Shown here: positions 1 to 8,727 of the stretch, in pieces
Layout: each line of letters begins with the position of its first letter
Numbering within the stretch: position 1 is the stretch's first letter
From: Achromobacter pulmonis
Lineage (GTDB): Bacteria; Pseudomonadota; Gammaproteobacteria; Burkholderiales; Burkholderiaceae_B
Reading direction: 5' to 3'
Length of the DNA: 64,000 nt
NCBI RefSeq assembly: GCF_902859765.1
Contig: NZ_CADIJV010000010.1
Location: forward strand, 1 to 64,000
Notes under the pieces: model-generated
Seen by the model: the letters and a program-made list of their open reading frames with translations, nothing else
What the model was told of the DNA's origin: nothing
Database searches by the model: none
Position numbers and translations under genes: made by a program

Positions 1-4
1 GGCG

Positions 5-649
5 GTGCGCGCGGCCGGCTGGGGCGCGGCCGTGGCGCTGGCCGGCGCGCTGTTCCTGACGCTGGCCTACGCGGTGACGCGGCCCGGTGTGGTGGTGGAA
101 TTCGACAGCGCCCTGGCCGGCGCGCTCAGCATGTCAATGGGCGATTCCCTGTTATGGCTGCTGTCCTGGTTCACCACGCTGGGCGACCGCGACGTCCTGA
201 CGGTATTCGCCATTGTGATGACCCTCGCGCTGCTGGCGCGCCGCCAGTGGGGCCTGGCGCTCTTCTGCGTGGCTGCCACCGGCGGCGGCGGGCTGATCAA
301 CCGTGTCCTCAAATACGGCTTCGAGCGCGCGCGGCCCGAGCACGATCACGGATTTGCCACCGCGCTGGGCTGGAGTTTTCCCAGTGGTCATGCCTCGGCC
401 GCGATGGCGGTATACGGCACGGCCTGCTACCTGGCCTGGCGCCTGGCGCCCGCGCCCTGGCGGCTGCCGGGCGTGGCGCTGGCGGCGGGGCTGGTGATGG
501 CGATCGGCCTGAGCCGCGTCCTGCTGCAAGTGCATTTCGCCAGCGACGTGGTGGCCGGTTTCGCCATCAGCTTCGCCTGGCTGGTGCTGTGCGCGGCCGT
601 GGCCGAACGCCAGGCTGCCTCAGCGCGGCGCGATCAGGGCGTTCAATAG
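5..649 (+). CDS. PAP2-family membrane phosphatase (5' end possibly outside the window)
   Basis: Membrane-bound type 2 phosphatidic acid phosphatase superfamily; members dephosphorylate lipid phosphates such as undecaprenyl pyrophosphate or phosphatidate at the periplasmic face. All three signature blocks are present: KYGFERARP (about residues 103-111), PSGH (126-129) and SR-x5-H-x3-D (S170, R171, H177, D181). Several hydrophobic helices surround them (roughly 8-26, 64-78, 84-98, 156-172, 183-198). The GTG at position 5 is the first in-frame start visible, but the gene may begin upstream of the window. Its 3' end overlaps the convergent Rossmann-domain gene by 30 bp. The substrate cannot be told from sequence. 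Confidence 0.85.
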   Translation: MRAAGWGAAVALAGALFLTLAYAVTRPGVVVEFDSALAGALSMSMGDSLLWLLSWFTTLGDRDVLTVFAIVMTLALLARRQWGLALFCVAATGGGGLINRVLKYGFERARPEHDHGFATALGWSFPSGHASAAMAVYGTACYLAWRLAPAPWRLPGVALAAGLVMAIGLSRVLLQVHFASDVVAGFAISFAWLVLCAAVAERQAASARRDQGVQ

Positions 650-1054
650 GCGGGCGTCGGGTGCGCCGTCCGGGCGCGGCCGCAGCGGCGCGCAGGCGTA
701 GCGGCCGCCGGCGGTGGTGATCGCCTGGTCCAGGCGGCGCGCGCGCTCGGCCGGCGGCGGTTGCAGGTCCACGATCAGCTTGCCTGCCACAGGCGCGGTC
801 ACTTCGCCGTCGCTGAAGCGCTCCAGCGTGCGGTCGATCTCGCGTTCGCGCGGCAGGGCCAGCACGATGGTGTCGGATTCGGCCAGCGCCTCGCGCGCCG
901 AGGTCGCCAAGGTGGCGGCGCCACGGAAATCCTCGCAACGGTCCGGATCGACGTCATAGACGGTCAGGGCGATGTCGGGCTCGGCCGCAAGCAGGCGCCG
1001 CGCCGCCTGGGTGCCGGTGCGGCCCATGCCGACGATGCTGATGCGCGGGCTCAT
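620..1054 (-). CDS. Stand-alone NAD(P)-binding Rossmann domain protein (6PGDH/HIBADH N-terminal type)
   Basis: A 144-residue protein that starts with a beta strand and GMGRTG, a GxGxxG dinucleotide-binding loop (residues 9-14). The acidic DVD around residue 34 suggests an NAD preference. It resembles only the N-terminal domain of 3-hydroxyisobutyrate/6-phosphogluconate dehydrogenases: a VLALP segment is present, but the sequence ends where those enzymes would begin the helical catalytic domain. The usual DAPVSGG segment is replaced by CAPLRPRP, and the catalytic lysine region is absent. The start overlaps the thioesterase stop (ATGA), so it is the third gene of the tetR unit. It may be a truncated dehydrogenase remnant or a dedicated nucleotide-binding protein; the function is unknown. 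Confidence 0.65.
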   Translation of the reverse strand: MSPRISIVGMGRTGTQAARRLLAAEPDIALTVYDVDPDRCEDFRGAATLATSAREALAESDTIVLALPREREIDRTLERFSDGEVTAPVAGKLIVDLQPPPAERARRLDQAITTAGGRYACAPLRPRPDGAPDARLLNALIAPR

Positions 1055-1497
1055 GGCTTGGGGACCGACCAGGTGCTGACGATATGGGCCAGCGGTTCAT
1101 CGCTGCCGGCGCCGGTCAGGATGACCTCGCCCGCCGCCAGGCGGCCCACCTTGAGCAGCCGCGCATCGGCGTGGATCGCGCCGGCCGGGCTTTTGCGCAG
1201 GAAATTGATGGTCAGGCTGGCGGTCACCGCGTGCGCCTGGCCGGTGGCGCCGACCACGGCGGCATACATGGCCAGATCGGCCAAGCCCATCAGCATCGGA
1301 CCGGCAACGATGCCACCGAGCCGCTGGTGGCTGTCGCGCGCCGGCAGCACGGCCCGCGCCGTGCCGCGGCCGATATGCCGGACCTCGATGCCGAGCAGGA
1401 GCGAAAAAGGGTGCTGCTCGGCCAGCAACAGCCGGAAGTCGGCCAGGCTGATCAGCGGCGCGTCGGGATCGGCGCAGGGCGGGCGCGTGGCAGTCAT
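1051..1497 (-). CDS. PaaI-like hotdog-fold acyl-CoA thioesterase
   Basis: 148 residues with the hotdog layout of the PaaI/4HBT thioesterase family: a helix and strand leading to HQRLGGIVAGPMLMGLADLAMYAA (from about residue 57; the family pattern is N/H-x-x-G-x-x-H/A-G-G-x-x-x-x-L-x-D-x-A), then strands ending TINFLRKSPAG. Likely hydrolyses a short or aromatic acyl-CoA; the substrate is unknown. The start ATG at 1497 overlaps the tetR stop (ATGA), so the much longer upstream reading frame is rejected. Co-transcription with a TetR regulator suggests induction by an acyl-CoA or related effector (inference). Confidence 0.75.
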   Translation of the reverse strand: MTATRPPCADPDAPLISLADFRLLLAEQHPFSLLLGIEVRHIGRGTARAVLPARDSHQRLGGIVAGPMLMGLADLAMYAAVVGATGQAHAVTASLTINFLRKSPAGAIHADARLLKVGRLAAGEVILTGAGSDEPLAHIVSTWSVPKP

Positions 1498-2108
1498 CGT
1501 TGTTCCAGCGCGAGACAGTAATGATCCAGCAGGACGTCGGCCTGCTGGCCCAGTGATTTCAAGCGGCGGGTATGCAGCAGCAGCAACAGCCCGATCAGGT
1601 AGGTGAAGACATTCATCTGTTCGACCTGTACCCGCTCGGCCGTCCAGGACTTGGTGTGGGCCAGCGCCTGCCCCAGCACGTCGACACATTGCCGCAGCCG
1701 GTCGTTGAGTTGCTCGTCCATGTCGCGGCCGAGCCCGCGCGGGCACAGCCCCTGGAACAGGTACAGCCCCAGCGAGAAATCGGTGCGGCGCTCGGCGTAG
1801 TAGCCGAAAAAGGCCTGGATGGCCCGGCGCGCCGCCGTGGCGGGAACGCCGGTGGCGGTCGCGCCCAGCAGGTGGGCGTGCAGGCGCTGCAGGGATTCGT
1901 CCAGCAGGGAGCCATATAACGCCTCCTTGCCCGCGAACCAGGGATAGATCGCGCCCGTCGTGCAACCCGCTTCCTTGGCGATGGCGCGCAGGCTGGTCTT
2001 CTCCAGGCCGTCGCGCTCGAACACGCGCTGGGCGGCGTCCAGGATGAGTTGCCGCCGCAGGGCGGTCAGGCGTTCGTTGCGGTCGCTGCGGGGCGTACGG
2101 AGGGTCAT
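1494..2108 (-). CDS. TetR/AcrR-family transcriptional regulator
   Basis: 204 residues. The N-terminal helix-turn-helix is clear: ILDAAQRVFERDGLEKTSLRAIAKEAGCTTGAIYPWFAGKEALY (in pieces from about residue 22), the classic TetR DNA-binding domain. The rest is a helical ligand-binding domain with no diagnostic residues. I chose ATG 2108. A TTG 45 bp upstream extends the frame but would lie inside the palindromic operator. First gene of a three-gene minus-strand unit with stop/start overlaps, so it probably represses itself, the thioesterase and the Rossmann protein through the palindrome at 2128-2153. Confidence 0.85.
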   Translation of the reverse strand: MTLRTPRSDRNERLTALRRQLILDAAQRVFERDGLEKTSLRAIAKEAGCTTGAIYPWFAGKEALYGSLLDESLQRLHAHLLGATATGVPATAARRAIQAFFGYYAERRTDFSLGLYLFQGLCPRGLGRDMDEQLNDRLRQCVDVLGQALAHTKSWTAERVQVEQMNVFTYLIGLLLLLHTRRLKSLGQQADVLLDHYCLALEQR

Positions 2109-2127
2109 TGGGGATATCCAGGTGTTC

Positions 2128-2153
2128 TTGAATAATATCGGCGCTTTATTCAA
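2128..2153. promoter_or_regulatory. Palindromic operator upstream of tetR
   Basis: Perfect 8-bp inverted repeat TTGAATAA-N10-TTATTCAA, 19 bp upstream of the chosen tetR start. The size (26 bp), AT-rich arms and location are what is expected of an autoregulatory TetR-family site. It is the only strong palindrome in this intergenic region. Binding is inferred, not shown. Confidence 0.6.
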
Positions 2154-2541
2154 ATAACAATGTCATTTCTAGTGGGTGAGGGGAGTGCCGCGCACGCGCT
2201 CCGGCAGCCCGTCGGCGGGTGCCAGGGAGATCGGGAATCGGTCTTGAAATGGATCTGAAAGAAACCAGGGATGGGTTCGACAAATATTAGGGCCAGGGCT
2301 GAAAGTCGCATGGATACGTGGTCATTGGTAAAAAGCAGGGTTAGCCCTATGGGGAGTCGGTCTGATGTTGCAATATCCCAACAGGCCTGTCGCAAACCTG
2401 CACTTTTCTGGTGTCGACCATAGCCAGCCCCCCCGATTTTTGATGCAATAGCGTCAACTTCCCTTCGCGGAGTTAGGGGGGGCGGCAGGCTGGTTTGCTG
2501 GATTGCTGCTCTTGTCACTCAAATCAACGGAGATTTCTTAA
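2154..2541. other. Intergenic region between tetR and porin
   Basis: 388 bp without a convincing gene. A 122-codon minus-strand frame crosses it but resembles nothing and would overlap the tetR operator. The porin ribosome-binding site (GGAG near 2531, about 9 nt before the ATG) lies at the right end. The region must hold the porin promoter and a long leader, but I cannot assign -35/-10 boxes with confidence. A G-rich run (GGGGGGG) lies near 2476. Confidence 0.5.
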
Positions 2542-3654
2542 ATGAAAAAGACTCTGCTCGCTGCCGCCCTGCTCGCCGGTTTTGCCGGTGTCGCCCAGGC
2601 AGAAACGTCTGTCACCCTGTACGGCATCATCGACACGGGCCTCGGCTACAACAAGATCAGCGGTGGCACTGACGCTCAGAACGGCAGCAAGTTCGGCATG
2701 ATCAACGGCGTCCAGAACGGTTCGCGCTGGGGTCTGCGTGGTTCGGAAGATCTGGGTGACGGCCTGCGCGCTGTTTTCCAACTGGAATCGGGCTTCGACT
2801 CGGGTAACGGCACCTCGGCTCAAGGTGGCCGTCTGTTCGGCCGTCAAGCCACGATCGGTCTGGCCAGCGACAGCTGGGGTCAAGTTGACTTCGGTCGTCA
2901 AACCAACATCGCCTCGAAGTACTTCGGTTCGATCGATCCGTTCGGCGCCGGTTTCGGCCAAGCCAACATCGGTCTGGGCCTGAGCGCCGCGAACACCGTC
3001 CGCTACGACAACATGGTCATGTACCAGACCCCGTCGTTCAGCGGCTTCCAGTTCGGCGTCGGCTACTCGTTCAACGCCAATGACACCAACACCGCTCAGA
3101 CCGGCTTCCGCACCGCTGACAACACCCGCGCCATCACGACCGGCCTGCGTTACGTCAACGGCCCGCTGAACGTCGCTCTGTCGTACGACCAACTGAACGC
3201 CTCGAACAAGCTGACCCAAGGTCAAGTTGACGCCACCCCGCGTCAATACACCATTGGCGGTTCGTACGACTTTGAAGTCGTGAAGCTGGCTCTGGCCTAC
3301 GCTCGCACGACCGATGGCTGGTTCGGTAGCCAAGACGTCAAGACCTCGGCTGGTTCGATCGGCTTCGGCACCAACGCCTTCGCCGATGGCTTCAAGGCCA
3401 ACTCGTACCTGGTCGGTCTGTCGGCCCCCATCGGCGGCGCCAGCAAGCTGTTCGGTTCGTGGCAGCGTGTGTCGGCTTCGAACGACAAGCTGACCGGCGA
3501 CGACGCCACGATGAACGTGTTCAGCCTGGGCTACACCTACGACCTGTCCAAGCGCACCAACCTGTACGCCTACGGTTCGTACGCCAAGAACTACGCGTTC
3601 CTGGATGGCGTCAAGTCGACCGCCGTCGGCGTGGGCCTGCGTCACCGCTTCTAA
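2542..3654 (+). CDS. Outer-membrane general porin (Burkholderiales Porin_4 family)
   Basis: 370-residue trimeric beta-barrel porin for diffusion of small hydrophilic solutes across the outer membrane. Signal peptide at residues 1-20 (MKK start, hydrophobic core, cleavage after AQA). The mature protein begins ETSVTLYGIIDTGL, the hallmark first strand of beta-proteobacterial porins. The barrel ends with the C-terminal phenylalanine signature (LRHRF) recognised by the BAM complex. Codon choice is visibly biased (GGT, CGT, TCG, CTG, AAC), as expected of a very highly expressed gene and unlike the neighbouring regulator genes. Single-gene transcript with its own terminator. Confidence 0.93.
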   Translation: MKKTLLAAALLAGFAGVAQAETSVTLYGIIDTGLGYNKISGGTDAQNGSKFGMINGVQNGSRWGLRGSEDLGDGLRAVFQLESGFDSGNGTSAQGGRLFGRQATIGLASDSWGQVDFGRQTNIASKYFGSIDPFGAGFGQANIGLGLSAANTVRYDNMVMYQTPSFSGFQFGVGYSFNANDTNTAQTGFRTADNTRAITTGLRYVNGPLNVALSYDQLNASNKLTQGQVDATPRQYTIGGSYDFEVVKLALAYARTTDGWFGSQDVKTSAGSIGFGTNAFADGFKANSYLVGLSAPIGGASKLFGSWQRVSASNDKLTGDDATMNVFSLGYTYDLSKRTNLYAYGSYAKNYAFLDGVKSTAVGVGLRHRF

Positions 3655-3720
3655 TCGAAAGCAGGGTGCAAGCCCTGCCAAGATTCGTAGTGCATGAGCT
3701 GGCTGCGGCCAGCTCATATG

Positions 3721-3746
3721 AAGCCACCCTTCGGGGTGGCTTTTTT
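3721..3746 (+). terminator. Rho-independent terminator of the porin gene
   Basis: Stem AAGCCACCC / GGGTGGCTT closed by a TTCG tetraloop, running into a six-base T tract (3741-3746). Located 66 bp after the porin stop codon. Confidence 0.9.
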
Positions 3747-3917
3747 ATTTGAATCAGTGTCCGTCGTGACCCGAAATCGGGTGGGCGCGAGGCGCCTGGA
3801 TGGAGATTGCGGTATCCTGTTTGCGTCCCGTCAAAGACTGCGATTGTTCCACCGGAGAAATGCAGTCTTTCACCCGCTGTTCACGCTACAGAGTTCAGCC
3901 GGAAGTAACCGCGCGAA

Positions 3918-3926
3918 TGCTACAAT
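3918..3926 (+). promoter_or_regulatory. Extended -10 promoter for the nuo operon
   Basis: TGC-TACAAT, an extended -10 element (TGn plus a 5/6 match to TATAAT), 31 bp upstream of the nuoA ATG. No good -35 hexamer sits 17 bp upstream, which fits an extended -10 promoter. Transcription would start near 3933. Confidence 0.5.
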
Positions 3927-3957
3927 CCTAAGGTTTGCGCATTTGACGGACGCCTGA

Positions 3958-4317
3958 ATGAACCTGCAACAGTATTTCCCCGTCCTGCTGTTTATCGTAG
4001 TGGCCACCCTTATCGGGTTCGCGCTTCTGACGGCGGGCTCCCTCCTTGGCCCGCGGCGTCCCTACGCCGAGAAGCTATCCCCCTATGAGTGCGGCTTCGA
4101 AGCGTTCGAAGACGCGCGCATGAAGTTTGACGTGCGCTACTACCTGGTGGCGATCCTGTTCATTCTTTTCGACCTGGAAATCGCGTTCCTGTTCCCGTGG
4201 GCCATCGCCCAGGGTACGGTTGGAATCGTCGGCTTCTGGACGGTCATGGTTTTCCTCGCCGTGTTGACCGTCGGCTTCATCTACGAATGGAAAAAGGGCG
4301 CGCTGGACTGGGAATAA
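3958..4317 (+). CDS. nuoA: NADH-quinone oxidoreductase subunit A
   Basis: 119-residue membrane-arm subunit of complex I, located next to the quinone chamber with NuoH, J and K. Three transmembrane helices (about 8-28, 62-82, 88-108) flank the conserved loop with [39 protein letters not shown] (shown in part; residues 39-78). The cysteine in YECGF is the residue known to change accessibility in deactive complex I. First gene of the 14-gene nuo operon, in canonical order. Confidence 0.96.
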   Translation: MNLQQYFPVLLFIVVATLIGFALLTAGSLLGPRRPYAEKLSPYECGFEAFEDARMKFDVRYYLVAILFILFDLEIAFLFPWAIAQGTVGIVGFWTVMVFLAVLTVGFIYEWKKGALDWE

Positions 4318-4359
4318 CCCGCCGGGTTATTTCATCACCGCACGCTATCAGAGACGAAT

Positions 4360-4836
4360 ATGGCTATAGACGGCATTCTCAAGCAAGGGTTCATCACAAC
4401 CAGCGCCGACAAGTTCCTTAACTGGGCGAAAACCGGCTCCATGTGGCCCATGACCTTCGGCCTGGCCTGTTGCGCGGTCGAGATGATGCACGCGGGCGCG
4501 GCCCGCTACGACCTGGACCAGTTCGGCATCATCTTCCGCCCGAGCCCGCGTCAGTCCGACCTGATGATCGTCGCCGGCACGCTGTGCAACAAGATGGCGC
4601 CGGCGTTGCGCAAGGTCTACGACCAGATGCCCGAACCGCGTTGGGTGGTGTCGATGGGCTCCTGTGCCAATGGTGGCGGTTACTACCACTACTCGTATTC
4701 CGTGGTGCGCGGCTGCGATCGCATCGTACCGGTAGACGTCTACGTGCCGGGCTGCCCGCCCACGGCCGAGGCGCTGGTCTACGGCTTGCTGCAGATGCAG
4801 AACAAGATCCGCCTGACCAACACGATTGCGCGCTGA
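4360..4836 (+). CDS. nuoB: NADH-quinone oxidoreductase subunit B
   Basis: 158-residue peripheral-arm subunit carrying cluster N2, the last [4Fe-4S] centre, which passes electrons to quinone. The ligands are all present: the tandem cysteines C37-C38 (GLACCAVEM), C102 (MGSCANGG) and C132 (PGCPP). Length matches the family. Lies 42 bp after nuoA, with no internal promoter evident. Confidence 0.96.
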   Translation: MAIDGILKQGFITTSADKFLNWAKTGSMWPMTFGLACCAVEMMHAGAARYDLDQFGIIFRPSPRQSDLMIVAGTLCNKMAPALRKVYDQMPEPRWVVSMGSCANGGGYYHYSYSVVRGCDRIVPVDVYVPGCPPTAEALVYGLLQMQNKIRLTNTIAR

Positions 4837-4918
4837 GTTTGCGCTCCGGTCCGTGGCCGCCGCAAATGCCGCCGCAGGATCCCGCGAAACAGCGTATCGG
4901 TTCACCTAAGCGTACAAG

Positions 4919-5545
4919 ATGATGACCAGGCTCGAAACCCTGAAAAACAATTTGCAGACCACCCTCGGCGCCGACATCGCGCTGACCGAGGCGCTGGGCG
5001 AGCTGACGCTCGAAGTGCCCGCGCAGCAGTGGTTCTCCGTCTGCAACAAGCTGCGCACCGAAGCCGGCCTGCGCTTTGAAATCTGTATCGACCTCTGTGG
5101 CGTCGATTACCTGACCTGGGGCAACGGCACGCGCCAGCTGCCCGAGGAAACCAACGCCAAGGTGCACCGCTCGCGTTTCGCCGTGGTCGCGCACCTGCTG
5201 TCGGTCGAGCACAACTGGCGCCTGCGCGTGCGCACCTGGGCGCCGGACGACGAGTTCCCGATGGTCGCATCGCTGATGGAATGCTGGCCGGCCGTGGGCT
5301 GGTTCGAGCGCGAGGCGTTCGACCTGTACGGCATCGTCTTCGAAGGCCACCCCGACCTGCGCCGCATCCTGACCGACTACGGCTTCATCGGCCACCCGTT
5401 CCGCAAGGACTTCCCGCTCTCGGGCACCGTCGAAATGCGCTACGACCCGGAACAGAAGCGCGTCATTTACCAGCCCGTCACGATCGACCCGCGCGAGATC
5501 ACGCCGCGCGTGGTGCGCGAAGACACCTACGGCTTGGGACGTTGA
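4919..5545 (+). CDS. nuoC: NADH-quinone oxidoreductase subunit C
   Basis: 208-residue 30-kDa subunit of complex I that packs against NuoD and NuoB in the connecting module. Conserved signature [22 protein letters not shown] (about 124-145, given in part), followed by [21 protein letters not shown]. NuoC is separate from NuoD here, unlike the NuoCD fusion of enterobacteria. Two adjacent ATG codons (4919 and 4922) could serve as start; the difference is one residue. Confidence 0.95.
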   Translation: MMTRLETLKNNLQTTLGADIALTEALGELTLEVPAQQWFSVCNKLRTEAGLRFEICIDLCGVDYLTWGNGTRQLPEETNAKVHRSRFAVVAHLLSVEHNWRLRVRTWAPDDEFPMVASLMECWPAVGWFEREAFDLYGIVFEGHPDLRRILTDYGFIGHPFRKDFPLSGTVEMRYDPEQKRVIYQPVTIDPREITPRVVREDTYGLGR

Positions 5546-5548
5546 ATC

Positions 5549-6805
5549 ATGGCAGAAATCAAGAACTACACGCTCAACTTCGGTCCGCAGCACCCGGCCG
5601 CCCACGGCGTGCTGCGCCTGGTGCTCGAACTGGACGGTGAAGTCATCCAGCGCGCCGATCCGCACATCGGCCTGCTGCACCGCGCCACCGAAAAGCTGGC
5701 CGAGCACAAGACCTACATCCAGGCGTTGCCCTACATGGACCGCCTGGATTACGTGTCCATGATGTGCAACGAGCACGCCTACGTCATGGCCATCGAGAAG
5801 CTGCTGGGCGTCGAAGCCCCGCTGCGCGCGCAGTACATCCGCGTGATGTTCGACGAAATCACGCGCCTCCTGAACCACCTGATGTCGCTGGGTTCGCACG
5901 CGCTGGACGTGGGCGCCATGGCGGTGTTCCTGTACGCCTTCCGTGAACGCGAAGACCTGATGGACTGCTACGAAGCGGTCTCGGGCGCACGCATGCACGC
6001 GGCCTACTACCGTCCGGGCGGCGTCTATCGCGACCTGCCGGACACCATGCCGCAGTACGGCGACTCCAGCAAGTATCGCGGCGACAAGGAACTGCGCGTC
6101 ATGAACGACGCGCGTTCGGGCTCGCTGCTGGATTTCATCGAAGACTTCACCAACCGCTTCCCCGCCTGCGTCGACGAGTACGAGACCCTGCTCACCGACA
6201 ACCGCATCTGGAAGCAGCGCCTGGTCGGCATCGGCGTGGTCGATCCCGACCGCGCCAAGGCGCTGGGCTTCACCGGCCCGATGCTGCGTGGCTCGGGCGT
6301 GGCCTGGGACCTGCGCAAGATGCAGCCCTACGAAGTCTACGATCTGCTCGATTTCGACATTCCCGTCGGCGTCAACGGCGACTGCTACGACCGCTACCTG
6401 GTCCGCATCGCCGAAATGCGCGAGAGCAACCGCATCATCCGCCAGTGCGTGGAATGGCTGCGCAACAACCCGGGCCCGGTCATGATCGAGAACCACAAGA
6501 TCGCCCCGCCCAAGCGCACCGCCATGAAGACCAACATGGAAGAGCTGATCCACCACTTCAAGCTCTTCACCGAAGGCTTCCACGTGCCCCCGGGTGAAGC
6601 GTTCGCCTCGGTGGAACACCCCAAGGGCGAGTTCGGCATCTACCTGGTGTCGGACGGTGCCAACAAGCCGTACCGCCTGAAGATTCGGGCGCCCGGCTTC
6701 GCCCACCTGCAATCGCTGGACGAAATGTCGCGCGGTCACATGATCGCCGACGCCGTCACCATCATTGGTACGCAGGACATCGTTTTCGGCGAGATCGATC
6801 GCTGA
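5549..6805 (+). CDS. nuoD: NADH-quinone oxidoreductase subunit D
   Basis: 418-residue 49-kDa subunit, homologous to the large subunit of [NiFe] hydrogenases, which forms the quinone-binding pocket with NuoB. The N-terminal motif [15 protein letters not shown] (about residues 8-22) contains the quinone-site histidine, and the C terminus ends DIVFGEIDR as in the whole family. The start lies 3 bp after nuoC, so translation is probably coupled. Confidence 0.96.
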   Translation: MAEIKNYTLNFGPQHPAAHGVLRLVLELDGEVIQRADPHIGLLHRATEKLAEHKTYIQALPYMDRLDYVSMMCNEHAYVMAIEKLLGVEAPLRAQYIRVMFDEITRLLNHLMSLGSHALDVGAMAVFLYAFREREDLMDCYEAVSGARMHAAYYRPGGVYRDLPDTMPQYGDSSKYRGDKELRVMNDARSGSLLDFIEDFTNRFPACVDEYETLLTDNRIWKQRLVGIGVVDPDRAKALGFTGPMLRGSGVAWDLRKMQPYEVYDLLDFDIPVGVNGDCYDRYLVRIAEMRESNRIIRQCVEWLRNNPGPVMIENHKIAPPKRTAMKTNMEELIHHFKLFTEGFHVPPGEAFASVEHPKGEFGIYLVSDGANKPYRLKIRAPGFAHLQSLDEMSRGHMIADAVTIIGTQDIVFGEIDR

Positions 6806-6853
6806 TCCGCCCAGAACCGTCACGAGCACGCCCGCATAACCCGGATTCAAACT

Positions 6854-7348
6854 ATGCTGCTTTCCGAACAGGCCTACCAGAAAATCGACCGAGAACTCGC
6901 CAAGTTCCCGGCCGACCAGCGGCAGTCCGCCATCATGGCCTCTCTTGCCATCGCGCAGGAAGAGAAGGGCTGGTTGGCTACCGACATCATCGAAGACGTG
7001 GCCAACTACATCGGCGTCCCGCCCATCGCGGTCCAGGAAGTCGCCACCTTCTACAACATGTTCGACGTCAAGCCCGTCGGCAAGACCAAGATCGCGGTCT
7101 GCACCAACTTGCCCTGTGCCTTGCGCGACGGCGAACGTGCCGGCGACTACCTCAAGCGCAAGCTGGGCGTGGACTACCGCGAAACCACCGCTGACGGCCA
7201 GTTCACCCTGGTCGAGGGCGAGTGCATGGGCGCCTGCGGCGATTCCCCCGTGCTGATCGTGAACAACAAGCATATGTGCGTGCGCATGACCGAAGAGAAG
7301 CTGGACGCGCTGGTCGCGGCCCTCAAGGCGCAAGGAGAGTCGGCATGA
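6854..7348 (+). CDS. nuoE: NADH-quinone oxidoreductase subunit E
   Basis: 164-residue 24-kDa subunit of the NADH-dehydrogenase module with the [2Fe-2S] cluster N1a. The thioredoxin-like C-terminal domain holds the four ligands C83, C88 (VCTNLPC), C124 and C128 (GECMGAC). The N-terminal helical domain contains [11 protein letters not shown]. Its stop overlaps the nuoF start (ATGA). Confidence 0.96.
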   Translation: MLLSEQAYQKIDRELAKFPADQRQSAIMASLAIAQEEKGWLATDIIEDVANYIGVPPIAVQEVATFYNMFDVKPVGKTKIAVCTNLPCALRDGERAGDYLKRKLGVDYRETTADGQFTLVEGECMGACGDSPVLIVNNKHMCVRMTEEKLDALVAALKAQGESA

Positions 7349-8712
7349 ACGCGCCCGACATCTACAAGCAGTTCGCGCAGGGCCTGGAGCCCAACCCGCT
7401 GAACGACCTGTCCAATTCGATGTGCCTGCACGGCCGCCACATCAAGCCGCAGATCATGGCCGACGTCGACGGCGCCAACTGGCGCCTGGCCGACTACGTC
7501 AAGCGCGGCGGCTACGAAGCCCTGCGCAAGATCCTCACCACCGGCATGAAGCCGGAAGACGTGATCGCCGAGGTCAAGGCGTCGGGCCTGCGCGGCCGTG
7601 GTGGCGCGGGTTTCCCGACCGGCCTGAAGTGGAGCTTCATGCCGCGCGCCTTCCCCGGCCAGAAGTACCTCGTCTGCAACTCCGACGAAGGCGAGCCCGG
7701 CACGTTCAAGGATCGCGACATCCTGCGCTTCAACCCGCACATCGTGATCGAAGGCATGGCGATTGCCGCCTACGCCATGGGCATCAGCGTCGGCTACAAC
7801 TACATCCACGGTGAAATCTTCGAAGTCTACGAGCGCTTCGAAGAGGCCCTGGAAGAGGCGCGCGCCGCCGGCTTCCTGGGCGACAAGATCCTGGGTTCGG
7901 AATTCAACTTCCAGCTGCACGCGTTCCACGGCTACGGCGCCTATATCTGTGGCGAGGAAACCGCGCTGCTCGAATCGCTGGAAGGCAAGAAGGGCCAGCC
8001 GCGCTTCAAGCCGCCGTTCCCGGCCAGCTTCGGCCTGTACGGCAAGCCCACCACCATCAACAACACCGAAACCTTCGCGGCGGTGCCCTGGATCATCCGC
8101 AACAGCGGCCAGGCCTATCTCGAAGTCGGCAAGCCCAACAACGGCGGCACCAAGCTGTTCTCGATCACCGGCGACGTCGAGCGTCCCGGCAACTACGAGA
8201 TCCCGCTGGGTACGCCGTTCTCGACCCTGCTGGAACTGGCGGGCGGCATGCGCGGCGGCAAGAAGCTCAAGGCCGTGATCCCCGGCGGCTCGAGCGCTCC
8301 GGTGCTGCCGGCCGACATCATGATGGAAACCACGATGGACTACGACGCCATCGCCAAGGCCGGTTCCATGCTGGGCTCGGGCGCCGTGATCGTCATGGAC
8401 GAGACGCGCTGCATGGTCAAGTCGCTGCTGCGCCTGTCGTATTTCTATTTCGAGGAAAGCTGCGGCCAGTGCACGCCGTGCCGCGAAGGCACCGGCTGGC
8501 TCTACCGCATGGTGCACCGCATCGAGCACGGCCACGGCCGTCCGGAAGATCTGGACATGCTGGACAACGTGGCCGGCAACATCATGGGCCGCACCATCTG
8601 CGCCCTGGGTGACGCCGCCGCCATGCCCGTGCGTGGCTTCCTCAAGCATTTTCGCGACGAATTCGCGCACCACATCGAGCACAAGTCGTGTGTGGTTCCG
8701 CAATATCTGTAG
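7345..8712 (+). CDS. nuoF: NADH-quinone oxidoreductase subunit F
   Basis: 455-residue 51-kDa subunit that oxidises NADH through FMN and passes electrons to [4Fe-4S] cluster N3. The FMN/NADH glycine loop [10 protein letters not shown] lies at residues 84-93. The SLBB-like domain is in the middle. Cluster ligands are C373, C376, C379 (CGQCTPC) and C419 (ICALG). The frame is open for 41 codons upstream, but ATG 7345 overlaps the nuoE stop and gives the family's normal N terminus. Confidence 0.96.
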   Translation: MNAPDIYKQFAQGLEPNPLNDLSNSMCLHGRHIKPQIMADVDGANWRLADYVKRGGYEALRKILTTGMKPEDVIAEVKASGLRGRGGAGFPTGLKWSFMPRAFPGQKYLVCNSDEGEPGTFKDRDILRFNPHIVIEGMAIAAYAMGISVGYNYIHGEIFEVYERFEEALEEARAAGFLGDKILGSEFNFQLHAFHGYGAYICGEETALLESLEGKKGQPRFKPPFPASFGLYGKPTTINNTETFAAVPWIIRNSGQAYLEVGKPNNGGTKLFSITGDVERPGNYEIPLGTPFSTLLELAGGMRGGKKLKAVIPGGSSAPVLPADIMMETTMDYDAIAKAGSMLGSGAVIVMDETRCMVKSLLRLSYFYFEESCGQCTPCREGTGWLYRMVHRIEHGHGRPEDLDMLDNVAGNIMGRTICALGDAAAMPVRGFLKHFRDEFAHHIEHKSCVVPQYL

Positions 8713-8727
8713 GTCTCAGGAACAGCA

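Larger units (their letters stand above)
3655..3957. other. Intergenic region between porin and nuoA
   Basis: 303 bp. Its left third holds the porin terminator (3721-3746) and its right end the likely nuo promoter (3918-3926). Between 3750 and 3915 I see no coding region, tRNA or repeat. Short plus-strand frames there have no start-site support and no resemblance to known proteins. Confidence 0.5.

Noticed and set aside
2150-2518. 122-codon minus-strand frame between tetR and the porin
   Set aside because: No recognisable domain, no ribosome-binding site, and overlaps the tetR operator.
3694-3957. Plus-strand frame running into nuoA
   Set aside because: Contains the porin terminator and the nuo promoter; no functional signature.
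4529-7333. 934-codon open frame antisense to nuoB-nuoE
   Set aside because: Covers four essential genes on the other strand; no plausible start or homology.
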